Source of the DNA: Trichostrongylus colubriformis
Taxonomy: Eukaryota > Nematoda > Chromadorea > Rhabditida > Trichostrongylidae
Direction of reading: 5' to 3'
Assembly: GCA_963978905.1 (NCBI GenBank)
Contig: OZ022258.1
Coordinates: forward strand, 42,144,591 to 42,208,590
DNA length: 64,000 bases
Shown: positions 46,800 to 57,500 of the stretch, piece by piece
Numbering within the stretch: position 1 is the stretch's first letter
Layout: the number at the start of each line of letters is the position of its first letter
Translations under genes and position numbers: made by a program
Notes under the pieces: generated by a model
The model's input: only the letters and a program-made list of their open reading frames with translations
Database searches by the model: none
What the model was told of the DNA's origin: nothing

Positions 46800-49700
46800 T
46801 TCTATTACTCAGTTTACTTATTCGTTCAACTAATGAACGCCATTCCCACCGTCTCGCTCTCCGGCACTCCTCAATATCTGGCAATCAAGACTTCCACTGC
46901 TCACCATCTGAACGAATTTACCGTCGACGACTCAAAACGCAAGGTGGAGCAACGCTCGACGATGCCGCAAAAGCACGACTCATCGACTTAAAGTTGGACG
47001 CAGCTGCCTGTGCCCGTTTCACCAATCATATCTTACCCGAAGAGGCTGTTGAAATTCCACTTGCGGACAACGCGAAGATGCTACAAGAGTTCGGACACAA
47101 ACACATCAGTCTTCGCCCGTCGTTATGCTTACCTCAAAACCCAATGCAACGGGCAAAATCTGCGTGACTACACGGGACTGGTGAACCGACGTCATGAGAT
47201 GGCCGAGTTCAGCGTCACCACCACTGATGAAGTGCCTCGTTTGGATCTGTGGCCTCGCTTCTCCGGAATACGCCGAGTTACGCAGCCAAGCGCTACGTAA
47301 GTTGGAGTGTAACCCGTTAACTACGCTCAGGGACAGCACGGTGATTTAACAAATCCTGGACATCCGACAAGATGCGAAACTCTCCGGCAGCTCACCTGCA
47401 GCACCACAGAAGCACAACTAGAAGTCGCCTTCATCATGTTTTCGCTGTTGAGGAAATTACCGGGCCAAGAAATGCAACTTCAAGGAGAAACGTTGTCATG
47501 CCTGCGGTCACACTGAGCGCAAGATGGGATTCTGCAAGAACTCCAGCGAAGGGAAAAGGCGGAATCCGAAAAGGAAACAGCCAAACGAACAACGTAGTCA
47601 TCGTCGCTTCCACCACCACGGATACTGCTCCTATTGAACGCATTACCTGCCCATGAAGATCGATGAAACACTTGTCGGCATGCGTCTAAATACCGGAGCC
47701 GACGTCACTCTATTGAGCAACAAGGACTGGACCGCTACGGGTCGTCCAAAATTTTTGCCGCCGCTATTCAAGCTGAAATCGGCGAATAACAGGCAAATCA
47801 ACGTTCGTGGTCACTTCGAATGCACTTACCATCGAAGAACACCAGGGAAGAGGATACTGCCAAGTGGCTTACACTGCCTCATTGCTTGGACTCGACTGGG
47901 TCGGGTAAGTCAAGCCACTATTCCATCGTCTTACTGGAGACATCACATGCAGAGCCATATCCGCATCAAGACTAGCGGCTCAACGCATGTCCCTTACCAA
48001 GCGACTCCAAAAGGGCTTTTCTGAAGTGTTCGCAAAAGCACTAAGATGCCGCAACAAGCCAAAGGCTTCTCTCCTGCTGGAGCCAAGTACGACGCCTCTT
48101 TCCCGAAAGGCTCGTCCAGTCCCCTACGCCGTGCAACACCGGATCTCACAAGAAATCGATAGGCTGGTTGCTGCCAATGATCTAATACCAGTCAACCACT
48201 CCAACTGGGAGGTGCCCGTGGTCGTTGTTCAGAAGAGGAATGAATCCATTCGCCTATGCACAAATTTCTCCACAGGTCCGAAGGACGCTTTGGAATAGCA
48301 CCAGCATCCACTCCCAACACCAGAGGATATTTTTGCCAGCCTCAATGGAGGACGATACTTTTCTCAACTAGATCTAGCCGAAGCATACCTCCAAGTGGGA
48401 ATGTATGAAAATTCTAGACATTTCCTAACCCTCAACACACATCGCGGATTCTTCCGGCTCAAACGCTTATCTTTTGGAGTGTAGTTCTCTCGGGAAATCT
48501 TCCAGCAGTAGATGGACACTCTGATCACTGGACTAGACGGTACCGCTGCCTACAATGACGACTTTACAGTTACTGGAAAGACCACCGACGAAGACAACAC
48601 GCCTCTAGAATCTGTCTTTCGAAGAATCCACGACTATGGATTACGAGTACGCCTTGAAATATGCTCAATCCTGCATACCGAGATCCGGTACCAGGGTTTC
48701 GTGACGTGCACCGAAGGACGTCCTCCGATCCCTCAAAAGATCGACACAATCCTCAAGATGCCATCGCCAAAGAACGCCACACAACTTTGCGCATTTCTTG
48801 CTTTGGTCAATTTCTACGGGTCTTTCGTCAGGGATCTACACAATCTACTTGCTCCACTGGACGCTCTCAGCAGGGAGGAGGCTTACTTATAGATGCCGGA
48901 GTGTCAGCCTTCATTTGACCGCATCAAAGTGACACTCAAGTCAGTTCTACTACTGATGCAATACGATCCCAAGCTACCCACCATTGTTGCCGCAGACGCT
49001 TCAGACTATGGAATTAGGCTGTACTTTCGCACAGATTTCCTGATAGAGCGGAAAAGGCCTTGTACCATGCAAGCCGTGCCTCAACGCCGGCTCAAAAGAA
49101 GTACAGCCAAATCAAGAACGAAGCGCTCGCCCCCATTTTAGCGGTACTGAAGTTCCATCGCTCCATCCATGGACGTCACTTCATACTAAGGACGGACCAC
49201 AAGCCGCTCATATCGATCTTTGGGAGTAAGAAAGGAGTACCCGTGTACAGCGCCAATCGTTTGCAACGATGGGCGACTATCCTGCTTAACTACGACTTCA
49301 ATATCCACTGTGTCAGGACAAGTGACTTCGGACAAGCGGATGCACTCTCATGGCTGATGGCGCCACAGTCACTGGAACCAGAAGATAAAGTCATCGCCTC
49401 TGTGGATGTCGAATTGTCCGCCGGACTGAAGAAAAACTGTAGGCATCTTGCGGTCACCATTGAAGCAATACAGACCGCAACCGCAGCGGACACTATTCTA
49501 TACCAAGTGATCTCCTGCACCCGATCCGGACGCTGGCCTCAAATAGATCAGAACTCTCCACGCTGGCCCTACTACAACCGTCGCGGATAGCTCTCAACTG
49601 CTGATTCATGCCTTCCCACTGTTGGCCGTCTCGTAATCCAGAAGACTCTACAATGTTTTGTACTACGATCGCTCCATAAGGCTCATCCATGGCAGACGAG

Positions 49701-49850
49701 GATGAAAATGCTCTGTCGCAGCTACGTCTACTGGACCTCAATCGATGCAGACATTGAGAGCCTTATCGGAAACTGCACTATTTGTGCAAAATTCACTAAA
49801 AACCCAGTGACGACTGTACTTCAAGGTGCATATGACTTTCAAATTCATCT
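46800..49850 (+). pseudogene. Decayed Gypsy-type LTR retrotransposon (gag-pol remnant)
   Basis: Remnants run in Gypsy order on the plus strand: gag-like NRRHEMAEF and Cys/His knuckle pieces (about 47010-47560); protease with LNTGADVTLL (about 47690), where the usual catalytic Asp of D-T-G is Asn; reverse transcriptase (48000-48900) with FSQLDLAEAYLQV and YNDD in place of the usual YxDD; RNase H with AADASDYG and LRTDHKPL (about 48990-49210); and an integrase zinc-binding start with CTICAKF (about 49770). Frameshifts and four in-frame stops in the reverse transcriptase part disable it. No LTR, primer site or target duplication was found, so both ends are lost or diverged. It lies upstream of the partial BTB gene, possibly inside one of its introns. 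Confidence 0.85.
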
Positions 49851-51931
49851 TTGAGATACGTGCTCAAACGTCTTGTAGCTAGCTGCCATGTTCCGGGACA
49901 AAAGCTCAGATTTGGGATTTTCGTGGTGCCAAGCTCAGTTTGAGAGGCATTCCAATGAAAATCGGAAGATTCCTGCGTTCAGTCGGATATCATTTGAGTG
50001 AATCGGTGTCCTCAGATGTTCTTCAGGCTCTATACTCCCACGTGAGATCATTGTCATTAAAGAGGAAAGGATTGTGGAAGCCACCTTCTACAGCACCTCC
50101 TCCCTGGACCAGATTTGATTGAACTTAAACCATTCTTTTTCTGGAACCACAGCGTGTACAGTAGCGAGGAAGAGCACAAATATCATTGTAGAAATAATAA
50201 AGTAGTTTCCGAGGCCTACAGCACACCATAAGGCAATACGACTTCAATTCATAAAGTTGTTCATAAGACGGATTAAACGGAACTGAGCTTGCAGCAGTTG
50301 CACCCTCCACGCGAAAAATGCCATCCGAATTGTATTTTTGACTTCACAAATATTCAATTCGTATGGTGCTGACGAGTAGGGGTAGTATTACCTTGGTTTT
50401 AGAAGTGCGCTGATCTAGCGGAGCCTTTGCAATTTCTGTGGGAGAAGAGTTATGGCATAAATCGCTTTCGGCAATGAGGTTGCATCGAACCTAGCTTTCG
50501 AAAACTGCGGAATGGACTCCAGAGAGGGCTAGAAGATCTTGCGAAGAAATCCGTTGCCTTTTGAAGCCGACCGGCTCTTCATAATTGCCTCTCAAAGTAT
50601 GGCAACGCTGTTGCTCACATAGGCCATTCAACGGAATTGCAGTTGAAGTTCCGAAGTACGGACGTCCAGCCATACATAAGATGTCGTCAGGGTCTCAGCT
50701 CTATAAGGGGATCTAGAAGACATCGCCTCGAATATTTACCCTAATAATGGCCAGTTCTGGGAAGCAAAACTGCTGAAACAGGTAATCGTTGAAAACTTGA
50801 ACAATACCTGGGGTGGGGCTCCTCAAAATTTCGTTTCCACTTCACCGAATCTGCTAGTTAACGTGATTCTTAAACGGGAGGAAGCCGTAGATTATAAGCT
50901 CCTTCGCATGCTCTGTCAACTCTAGCAAATTTTCTGTTTCTTCAGGGTGAACTTGTAGTTATGAAACGGCACAAAAATCAGAAAATATTCATAAAATTGT
51001 CGGGCTAGAAGGTATCAAAACTGGTATAGGAGTGTTTTCTGTGGTGAGGATTCTATAAAAATACTCAAAAATTTCGCGGTCACTTGTCTCTTCTGGAAAC
51101 CGAAAATCTGGGGGTGACCTTATTATTATGAAACGCACTGTATTAGTTCCCCTTGTTCTGAGTTTGAGCCTAAATGAACTTTATAACTAAGTCAACTAAA
51201 AGGATGATCCAATTAAATGTAAATGCAATCTAAATATAGTGACTTCATTGAGGATATGGATCTTGACAAATAATTACTTTCAAGGCTACAAGTAATGTTA
51301 GTCAACCGAGGACCCAATTATTCTCATGATGAGGTTACTAGTACTAGTATATCCTTGAATTTCAATCTTACAGCGGTTTCGCAACTAACAGGTATGAAAG
51401 TCTTATAATTTCCGAGTGACCTGTGTGTATAATAGATCTTAATTATCATTGTGATAAGTTCATTAAGATTTCATAATAAATTTAGTTGTAACATATAAAT
51501 CAGAATATGTAATATGCTGATTTATTCAAAAATAGTATCAAAAAGACCATTAGAGAGCTGACTCTATCTAGATAAACGCTTTTATGGCTTAGTTCTTTTC
51601 AGTACGCTCCTCTCCTTTTGGGCATTATGTCGTGTTATATGTAATTTGCTAGTACACTACTCTCGTTACTCCAATGTTATTTGGTTCTAGTTTTTGGTAA
51701 TAATTCTTTATGTGCATGTAGTTTTTTAGAGTGTATTGTAGAGTGTTGTTATTCATTTCTCAGTTCAAAGGTTCTTTTGTGTAAATGCGATATCTTGTAA
51801 ATACGTGTATGTTTATTACGCATTCAAGACGATTATAGGAACGCTTCCTAGAGGCGGCGCCGTGTGTTGGTTTTGCTTCAATTTTCCTAAAGGTACGTTC
51901 TCTAATCACGTTCCTTCTTCAAGTGAATGTC
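49851..51931. other. Stretch without recognisable gene
   Basis: AT-rich sequence between the Gypsy relic and the BEL element. Small open frames (for example 50125-50310 minus, 49940-50122 plus) carry no recognisable domain. Confidence 0.4.
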
Positions 51932-51936
51932 GTCTT
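51932..51936. repeat. Target-site duplication, left (GTCTT)
   Basis: GTCTT directly precedes the 5' LTR and is repeated exactly at 62286-62290 after the 3' LTR. Five base pairs is the usual duplication length for BEL/Pao elements. Confidence 0.95.
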
Positions 51937-52385
51937 TGTCGGCAAACCGACGAATTAGTGATACATTTTTGAATGTATTTTTTTATGTGTGATTTTCAGC
52001 GTTTTTTGTACGATTCAAAGAAACTTTGTGGAATGTTTTGGAAAATGCTGGCTCGTGGGCGCCGAATGTTGTTAGATTCAGTAGATAAAGCCCGGAGTAG
52101 GGTATAAAAGAAGGTGAGGAGAAGGAGCGGCGGTTTTTTCCTCTGGGGTCATCACAAGTGCCTCTGAACAAGCTTGCTCAGAAGAAGCTGCTCCTTCAAA
52201 TCACAAGTCACAGCAGGAAACGTGGTTAGTACCGATTGATAATTCGATCATAAACTTGTGTGCTAATATAGTGTTGAGAGCAGCACAAACACAAGTCCCG
52301 CGTGGCAGAGTAAAAGGGTAAAACGGTTACAGAGTTACTGGTCTCTGCATCGTGAAAAGGTAAAAGAAACCATCGAACGCTTTCA
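51937..52385 (+). repeat. 5' LTR
   Basis: 449 bp, begins TGTCGGCAAACCG and ends CGCTTTCA. It differs from the 3' LTR by two substitutions (near 52166 and 52176). It contains TATAAAA at 52103-52109 as the likely core promoter. Confidence 0.95.
52103..52109 (+). promoter_or_regulatory. LTR TATA box
   Basis: GGTATAAAAGAAGG within the 5' LTR is a good TATA element; the same sequence occurs in the 3' LTR at 62003-62009. Transcription would start some 25-30 bp downstream. Confidence 0.65.
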
Positions 52386-52401
52386 TGGTGCATCGAGTAG
52401 G
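52386..52401 (+). other. Primer-binding site
   Basis: TGGTGCATCGAGTAGG starts at the first base after the 5' LTR. TGG pairs with the tRNA CCA end, and TGGTGCATC would fit the 3' end of a glycine tRNA. The tRNA identity is inference from memory of nematode tRNA ends. Confidence 0.6.
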
Positions 52402-52435
52402 AGACGGAGCCAGGTCAGTTTAAAAATCTTCCTGA

Positions 52436-52589
52436 GTGAACAAGTACGAAGCATTTTTCCTAGGTGAACAAGTGCGGAGCATTTTTCCTAGGTGAACAAG
52501 TGCGGAGCATTTTTCCTAGGTGAACAAGTGCGGAGCATTTTTCCTAGGTGAACAAGTGCGGAGCATTTTTTTTCCTAAGTGAACAAGGG
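52436..52589 (+). repeat. 28-bp tandem repeats in the retroelement leader
   Basis: Units starting GTGAACAAGTGCGGAGCATT at 52436, 52464, 52492, 52520 and 52548 repeat with a 28-bp period. The first has two changes, the fifth a longer T run, and a partial sixth begins at 52579. They lie between the primer-binding site and gag, where packaging or translation-control sequences usually sit. Confidence 0.9.
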
Positions 52590-52651
52590 TGCCTAAGCTT
52601 TTCATTCTTTCTTAACAAAACGGCGCTTTCGTAAGCGGTTAGTTGAGCAAT

Positions 52652-53272
52652 ATGGCGTACCAGCTACTGACCCCTAAACGGTTACTTACAATGCTGTCAA
52701 ACAAGTTGGAAACAGCAATTACTCGCTTTAAAGCAGAGAAATTAGAGACGCTCAGTGTGGCGTTGGCAGAAGGGGAAAACAGACCTACTTTCATCAGGGA
52801 AAGCATAATAAGGCTAGAGGAAGCGATAGGGGCAATAGAGGAAGCTAATGGCAAAATTCGAGAAAGGCTACAAGAGTATGCCGAAACACTTAGTACACTT
52901 ACTGATCCGCCAGAAAAGGAGATCAGTGATTTTGAGAGTTACACCTCCAGGGCGGAAGGGACCCTCGCTACAGCCTTTGACTATACCGTTCTCCTTCAAG
53001 GTCGGCTTCGCGCTTTCAAGTCCTGTAAAGACAGACCAGGGACAGCTCCAGCAGCTTCATTAGTACAGGTTCCCTCCTCACCACAAGCCAAAAAGGTAGA
53101 CCTTCCCACAATCCCCATACCCCTTTTCAAAGGAAATATCTGGGAGTGGGACAACTTCTGGGAACTTTTCAATGCGAATGTACATTCGCAAGACCTACCA
53201 GACCTTTTCAAGTTTAACTATCTCTTGACAGCTCTCAAGGGAGAGGCGCTTGAGTTAGTACGAATCAAGTGA
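52652..53272 (+). CDS. BEL/Pao gag, N-terminal part
   Basis: The first ATG is at 52652. About 206 residues encode the N-terminal helical capsid-type region of a DUF1759 gag, with the block DLPTIPIPLFKGN (about residues 150-162) and LFKFNYLLTALKGEALELV near the end. It stops at a TGA (53270-53272). The homologous continuation starts in another frame at 53269, so this is half of a split gag. There is no obvious slippery heptamer, so a plain indel is more likely than programmed frameshifting. Gag would form the particle that packages the element RNA. Confidence 0.85.
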   Translation: MAYQLLTPKRLLTMLSNKLETAITRFKAEKLETLSVALAEGENRPTFIRESIIRLEEAIGAIEEANGKIRERLQEYAETLSTLTDPPEKEISDFESYTSRAEGTLATAFDYTVLLQGRLRAFKSCKDRPGTAPAASLVQVPSSPQAKKVDLPTIPIPLFKGNIWEWDNFWELFNANVHSQDLPDLFKFNYLLTALKGEALELVRIK

Positions 53273-54459
53273 CGGCTGAAAACTACCCTAATGCGATAGC
53301 CTTTCTGAAAAACAAGTATGGCATCTCGGAGGAACTCATCTTCCGAATAATCGACAAGTTAGAAAACTGTTCACTCAAGTCACCGGCCATACGGGATCAG
53401 CGAACACTTTTTGAACAGATACAAGTTCTGGTGGAACAATTGAAATGCAAAAACGAAGATGTCAACAGTCAATGGATACTGAAAAAGATTTTGTGCAAGT
53501 TCCCAGAACACGTCCAGCGGAAGGTACTGATGAAGAAGCAAACCGATAACTGCGAATTCACCATGGAAACAATGCTGAAATATCTCGAAGACACCATCTC
53601 AAATGAGGAAATGATGTCTGCTTACATCGGACGGCCACCGTCACCGAAACTTCAAGAACGGAGCGAGCGAAGGTACAAACCTCTCCAAAAGTTACCTAAA
53701 CCATCGTGCATGTATTGCACCAAAGGTCACACGTCAGGGGAATGTGACAAGTACAAGTCCCCACAGGAGAGGTCCCAGTATCTTCGAGAAAGGAAGCTTT
53801 GCTTAATTTGCGCCTCACCCCATCATGCGACTACCCTATGCAAGAAACCTCATTGTTTCAAATGCAAGAAGCCTCACCACACTTCATGTTGCTTCCAGTT
53901 TGAGAAAAAGCAACAAGTAGAGGCAAAGAATGACAGAGTTCAGAATAGTCGCGCGAGACTCACTCATAAGACTGACAAAGGCGCAATAAAAGTCAACAAT
54001 GTAGGCCAAGAGAACGCGTGTGAAGAAGAGACAAGTATCCTCGAACTACAATCGGAGAAAATCTCTCTTCAATCGAATAATACCTACTTGCCTACAGGAC
54101 AAGCAACGGTCCTCGATCCAAGTACTATGGTCATGAGAACGATAACAGTACTACTCGATACCGGAGCTCAAGTCTCATTCATAGACGCAACTTTGGCCGA
54201 AGAGCTTCAGCTCCCTACAGTAGCACAGGTCAAGTTGAAGATACGCACATTTGGCACAGAGGAGGTGCGCGAAAAAACATGTCGTCGTGTGTCTCTCAAT
54301 ATGTGGGATGTCGAAGGGAAACCTCTTTCTCTTAACCTACTCACGTACGACGTTTTGACAAGTTCCTTAGCTGCTCCACCAATACGAGAGGATGATGTCA
54401 AGTTTGTCACAGAGATGAACTTGCCACTACTTAGCCATGACCGGTCACTAAACCGTTAA
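53269..54459 (+). CDS. BEL/Pao gag C-terminus, zinc knuckles and aspartic protease
   Basis: This frame has no ATG start of its own and continues gag. It carries the rest of the DUF1759 region (NAIAFLKNKYG), then three closely spaced Cys/His knuckles (CMYCTKGH, CLICASPHH, CFKCKKPHH; residues ~145-215) that should bind the RNA. A DUF1758/retropepsin-type protease with VLLDTGAQVSFID (residues ~293-305) keeps its catalytic Asp-Thr-Gly. It ends at a TAA (54457-54459) where pol homology already continues in a different frame. Confidence 0.88.
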   Translation: MTAENYPNAIAFLKNKYGISEELIFRIIDKLENCSLKSPAIRDQRTLFEQIQVLVEQLKCKNEDVNSQWILKKILCKFPEHVQRKVLMKKQTDNCEFTMETMLKYLEDTISNEEMMSAYIGRPPSPKLQERSERRYKPLQKLPKPSCMYCTKGHTSGECDKYKSPQERSQYLRERKLCLICASPHHATTLCKKPHCFKCKKPHHTSCCFQFEKKQQVEAKNDRVQNSRARLTHKTDKGAIKVNNVGQENACEEETSILELQSEKISLQSNNTYLPTGQATVLDPSTMVMRTITVLLDTGAQVSFIDATLAEELQLPTVAQVKLKIRTFGTEEVREKTCRRVSLNMWDVEGKPLSLNLLTYDVLTSSLAAPPIREDDVKFVTEMNLPLLSHDRSLNR

Positions 54460-54512
54460 TACTAATCGGATGCGACCAGCTTTGGCCACTAATCCATAAG
54501 GATCAGCCTCCA

Positions 54513-57500
54513 GTGAAACTGCCTTCGGGTCTACACCTCTTGCCCACTCGACTCGGCCACCTCTTGACCGGACAACTTCACGAAGACGATGGTTGCTGGG
54601 CTATGACCGAACATCAGGTTAACTCACTAACTGAACTCGGGGAGGAAACACGGGACAGTGAACGATGGGAAAAGTTCTGGGAGCTAGAAACAGCAGGAAC
54701 AGAAGAGTTTATGAGCCCCGAGAAGGAACTCCAAGCTCAGGAAGATCAACAAGTGTGGAAGAACTTCAATGAGACTATAGAGAAAAGGTCGGATGGCTAC
54801 TATGTCCGCCTTCCATGGAAAAAAGTGGCAGCCACACTTCCGAGCAACCGCGCAATCGCCTTTCGGAGACTGGAAAGCTTGTGGAAATCACTGCAACAAG
54901 ACCCTGACCTTCTGAAAAGGTACAATGAGATATTCCAAGAGCAAATTGCTCTTAACATCTTAGAGGAGGTCCAGGAGAATGCGTCACCAAGTGGTCCACG
55001 GGTGCATTATATACCACATCAAGCAGTTCTAACCCCGCACAAAACCACCACGAAGTTGCGCATCGTCTACGATGCTTCAGCGCATCACAAAGGGTGCCCC
55101 TCCCTAAACGATGTTTTGCATAGAGGACCAGTGATACTACCAGAGCTGTATGGAGTTTTACTGCGCTTTCGTATAGGGCGCATTGGTATTATCTCAGACG
55201 TGGAAAAGGCATTTTTGCAAGTAAGACTGCACGAGTCAGATCGTGACGCAACACGCTGTCTTTGGCTGCATGATTACAAGTTGCCACCATCTCCTGAGAA
55301 TATACGAGTTCTTCGATTTACAAGGGTTACCTTTGGCCTGAACTCTTCCCCATTCCTCCTTGCGGGAACTACACAGTTCCATTTAAACAAGTATGAAAAG
55401 GATGCGAAGCTCATAGCCGACATTAAAGAGAATATGTATGTCGACAATTTGGTGCTAACTACGGATACATTTGAGCAAGCGTTGGACAGCTATAGAAGAA
55501 CAAAGGACATCTTCAATGATCTCAGGATGAACATCCGTGAATTTGTCTCAAATGATGTCCAGCTAAGAGACCATATAGCAGAATGTGACAAGTCCTCCAA
55601 CACGTGTCCCAAGGTACTAGGAGTTCTATGGTCATCTACGGAAGATACATTGGAAATTTCTTGCGAACCTCGCGAAACCGAGAGAGTTACCAAACGGGTG
55701 GTAGCGAGCACGTTGGCGTCAGTGTACGACCCTCTAGGCTGGCTAGTTCCATTGATGCATCGTAGCAAGATATTTTTGCTATCTCTCTGGAAAGACAAGT
55801 ACGACTGGGACAGTGTACTTCCACCGAGCCTCCAGCATGACTGGCGTCAAATATGTGAGGCTATGCAGGGATTTAAAAAGATCCTCCCCCGATACGTGGC
55901 AGGAAAACAGTCGGAAGCGATGATCGTGACCTTCGCTGATGCCAGTACTGAAGCTATGGCAAGGTGCGTGTATTTACGATCACCTGATAGCTGTCACATT
56001 CTCATGGCGAAGACCAAGTTGCCTTCTCTCAAGATGAAAGCAACAGTTCCAAAAATGGAGTTAGATGCTGTGACGCTAGCCATGAGGCTGAGTAATTCGG
56101 TGGTATCTCAGCTCCGAGGAGCACTGCAAATTCAAAAAGTATGCACCCTGACCGACTCAGAGATTGTGCTTAGTTGGATCAAGTCCCGGCCCCTTGAAAG
56201 CGTTAGCGTTATGATTTTCAACAGGCTCAACGAGATCAGCAAGATAACAAGACACTTAGAGGACGGGGGTGTTCAAGTGCGCTTCGGTCATGTACCGTCC
56301 CAATACAACGCTGCCGATTGTGCAACCAGAGGGCTCACCCAGCGCGAACTACAAGATCACCTGTGGTGGAATGGACCAAGTGTTCTTCGTGAGCCTCCCT
56401 GCAACTGGACCAGTATATGCACATTCTTAGAACCAAATCGGAACTTCGAAGAGGAACCCTGCACTCCAACAATAGTCAGCGACGTTTTAGCTGTGAACCA
56501 GAAGATAGACAAAACAGAGGCTAAACCGTTTGACATTCTAGCAGGGCGATCCCTCCTCAAAATGAAAAGGTTAGTTGCGTACGTTTTACGCTTTGTAGGG
56601 AATCTCGTACGTCGAGTGAACAATGATCGCGTCCGCCCGTTACAAGTTTCGCCAATGCTGAGCAACAAAAGTGAAACAGGGACAAGTATTTCAGGAAGGG
56701 AAATTAGGAATGCGGGCAAAATTCTGGTGAAAATACACCAACAGTCTATTGACTCTTCCTGCGTCTCCCGTTCCATGCATCATTTGAACATAAAACCGGA
56801 CAGGGAAGGTTTACTCCGATGCTACGGACGCCTGGAGTACAGCGAACTAAGCGTAGATGCCAAAAGCCCACTGCTTATATTGCAAAATTCTTGGCTTGCC
56901 GAAGCAATTATCAGAGATTGTCACGGCAGAGGACATCCAGGCATAGGCCACACCATGTCCCTAATCAGACAGCAGTTCTGGATTCCAAAACTGCGAGCTC
57001 AAGTTACAAGATTCATAAGAAAGTGCGTGGCATGTCAAAAATTAAATAACTTACCCTACAAGTACCCCCTCCAAGGAAGTCTTCCAACACGACGAGTACA
57101 GCGCTCAAGACCATTTTCTCACGTTGGGCTAGATTACTTTGGTCCGCTATCAATAATTCACCCGGACGGTAGCGAAGGAAAAAGCTATGGTTGCATCATA
57201 ACGTGTACGGTAACAAGGCTCATTCATTTGGATGCAGTTACCGATCTTTCCACTACCGCTTTTCTCCGAATGATGCGTAGATTTTTTGGACGGCGAGGCA
57301 GTCCAAAATCTATCACAAGTGACAACTCGCCAACCTTCATCTTGGGAGAGAGTATTCTATCAGAGTGCCTGCAGGCGGCCCAAAACGATTTACAAGTTCA
57401 ACAGCTGGTTGCCGGTAAGGAAATCGAATGGCGATATATAACACCATTCGCACCTTGGCAAGGAGGGTTTTACGAGCGCTTAATCAAATCGGTTAAGCAC

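Noticed and set aside
53260..53275. Programmed -1 frameshift in gag
   Set aside because: No X-XXY-YYZ slippery heptamer or evident downstream structure was seen, and the break falls in the middle of a conserved gag domain, so an indel is more likely.
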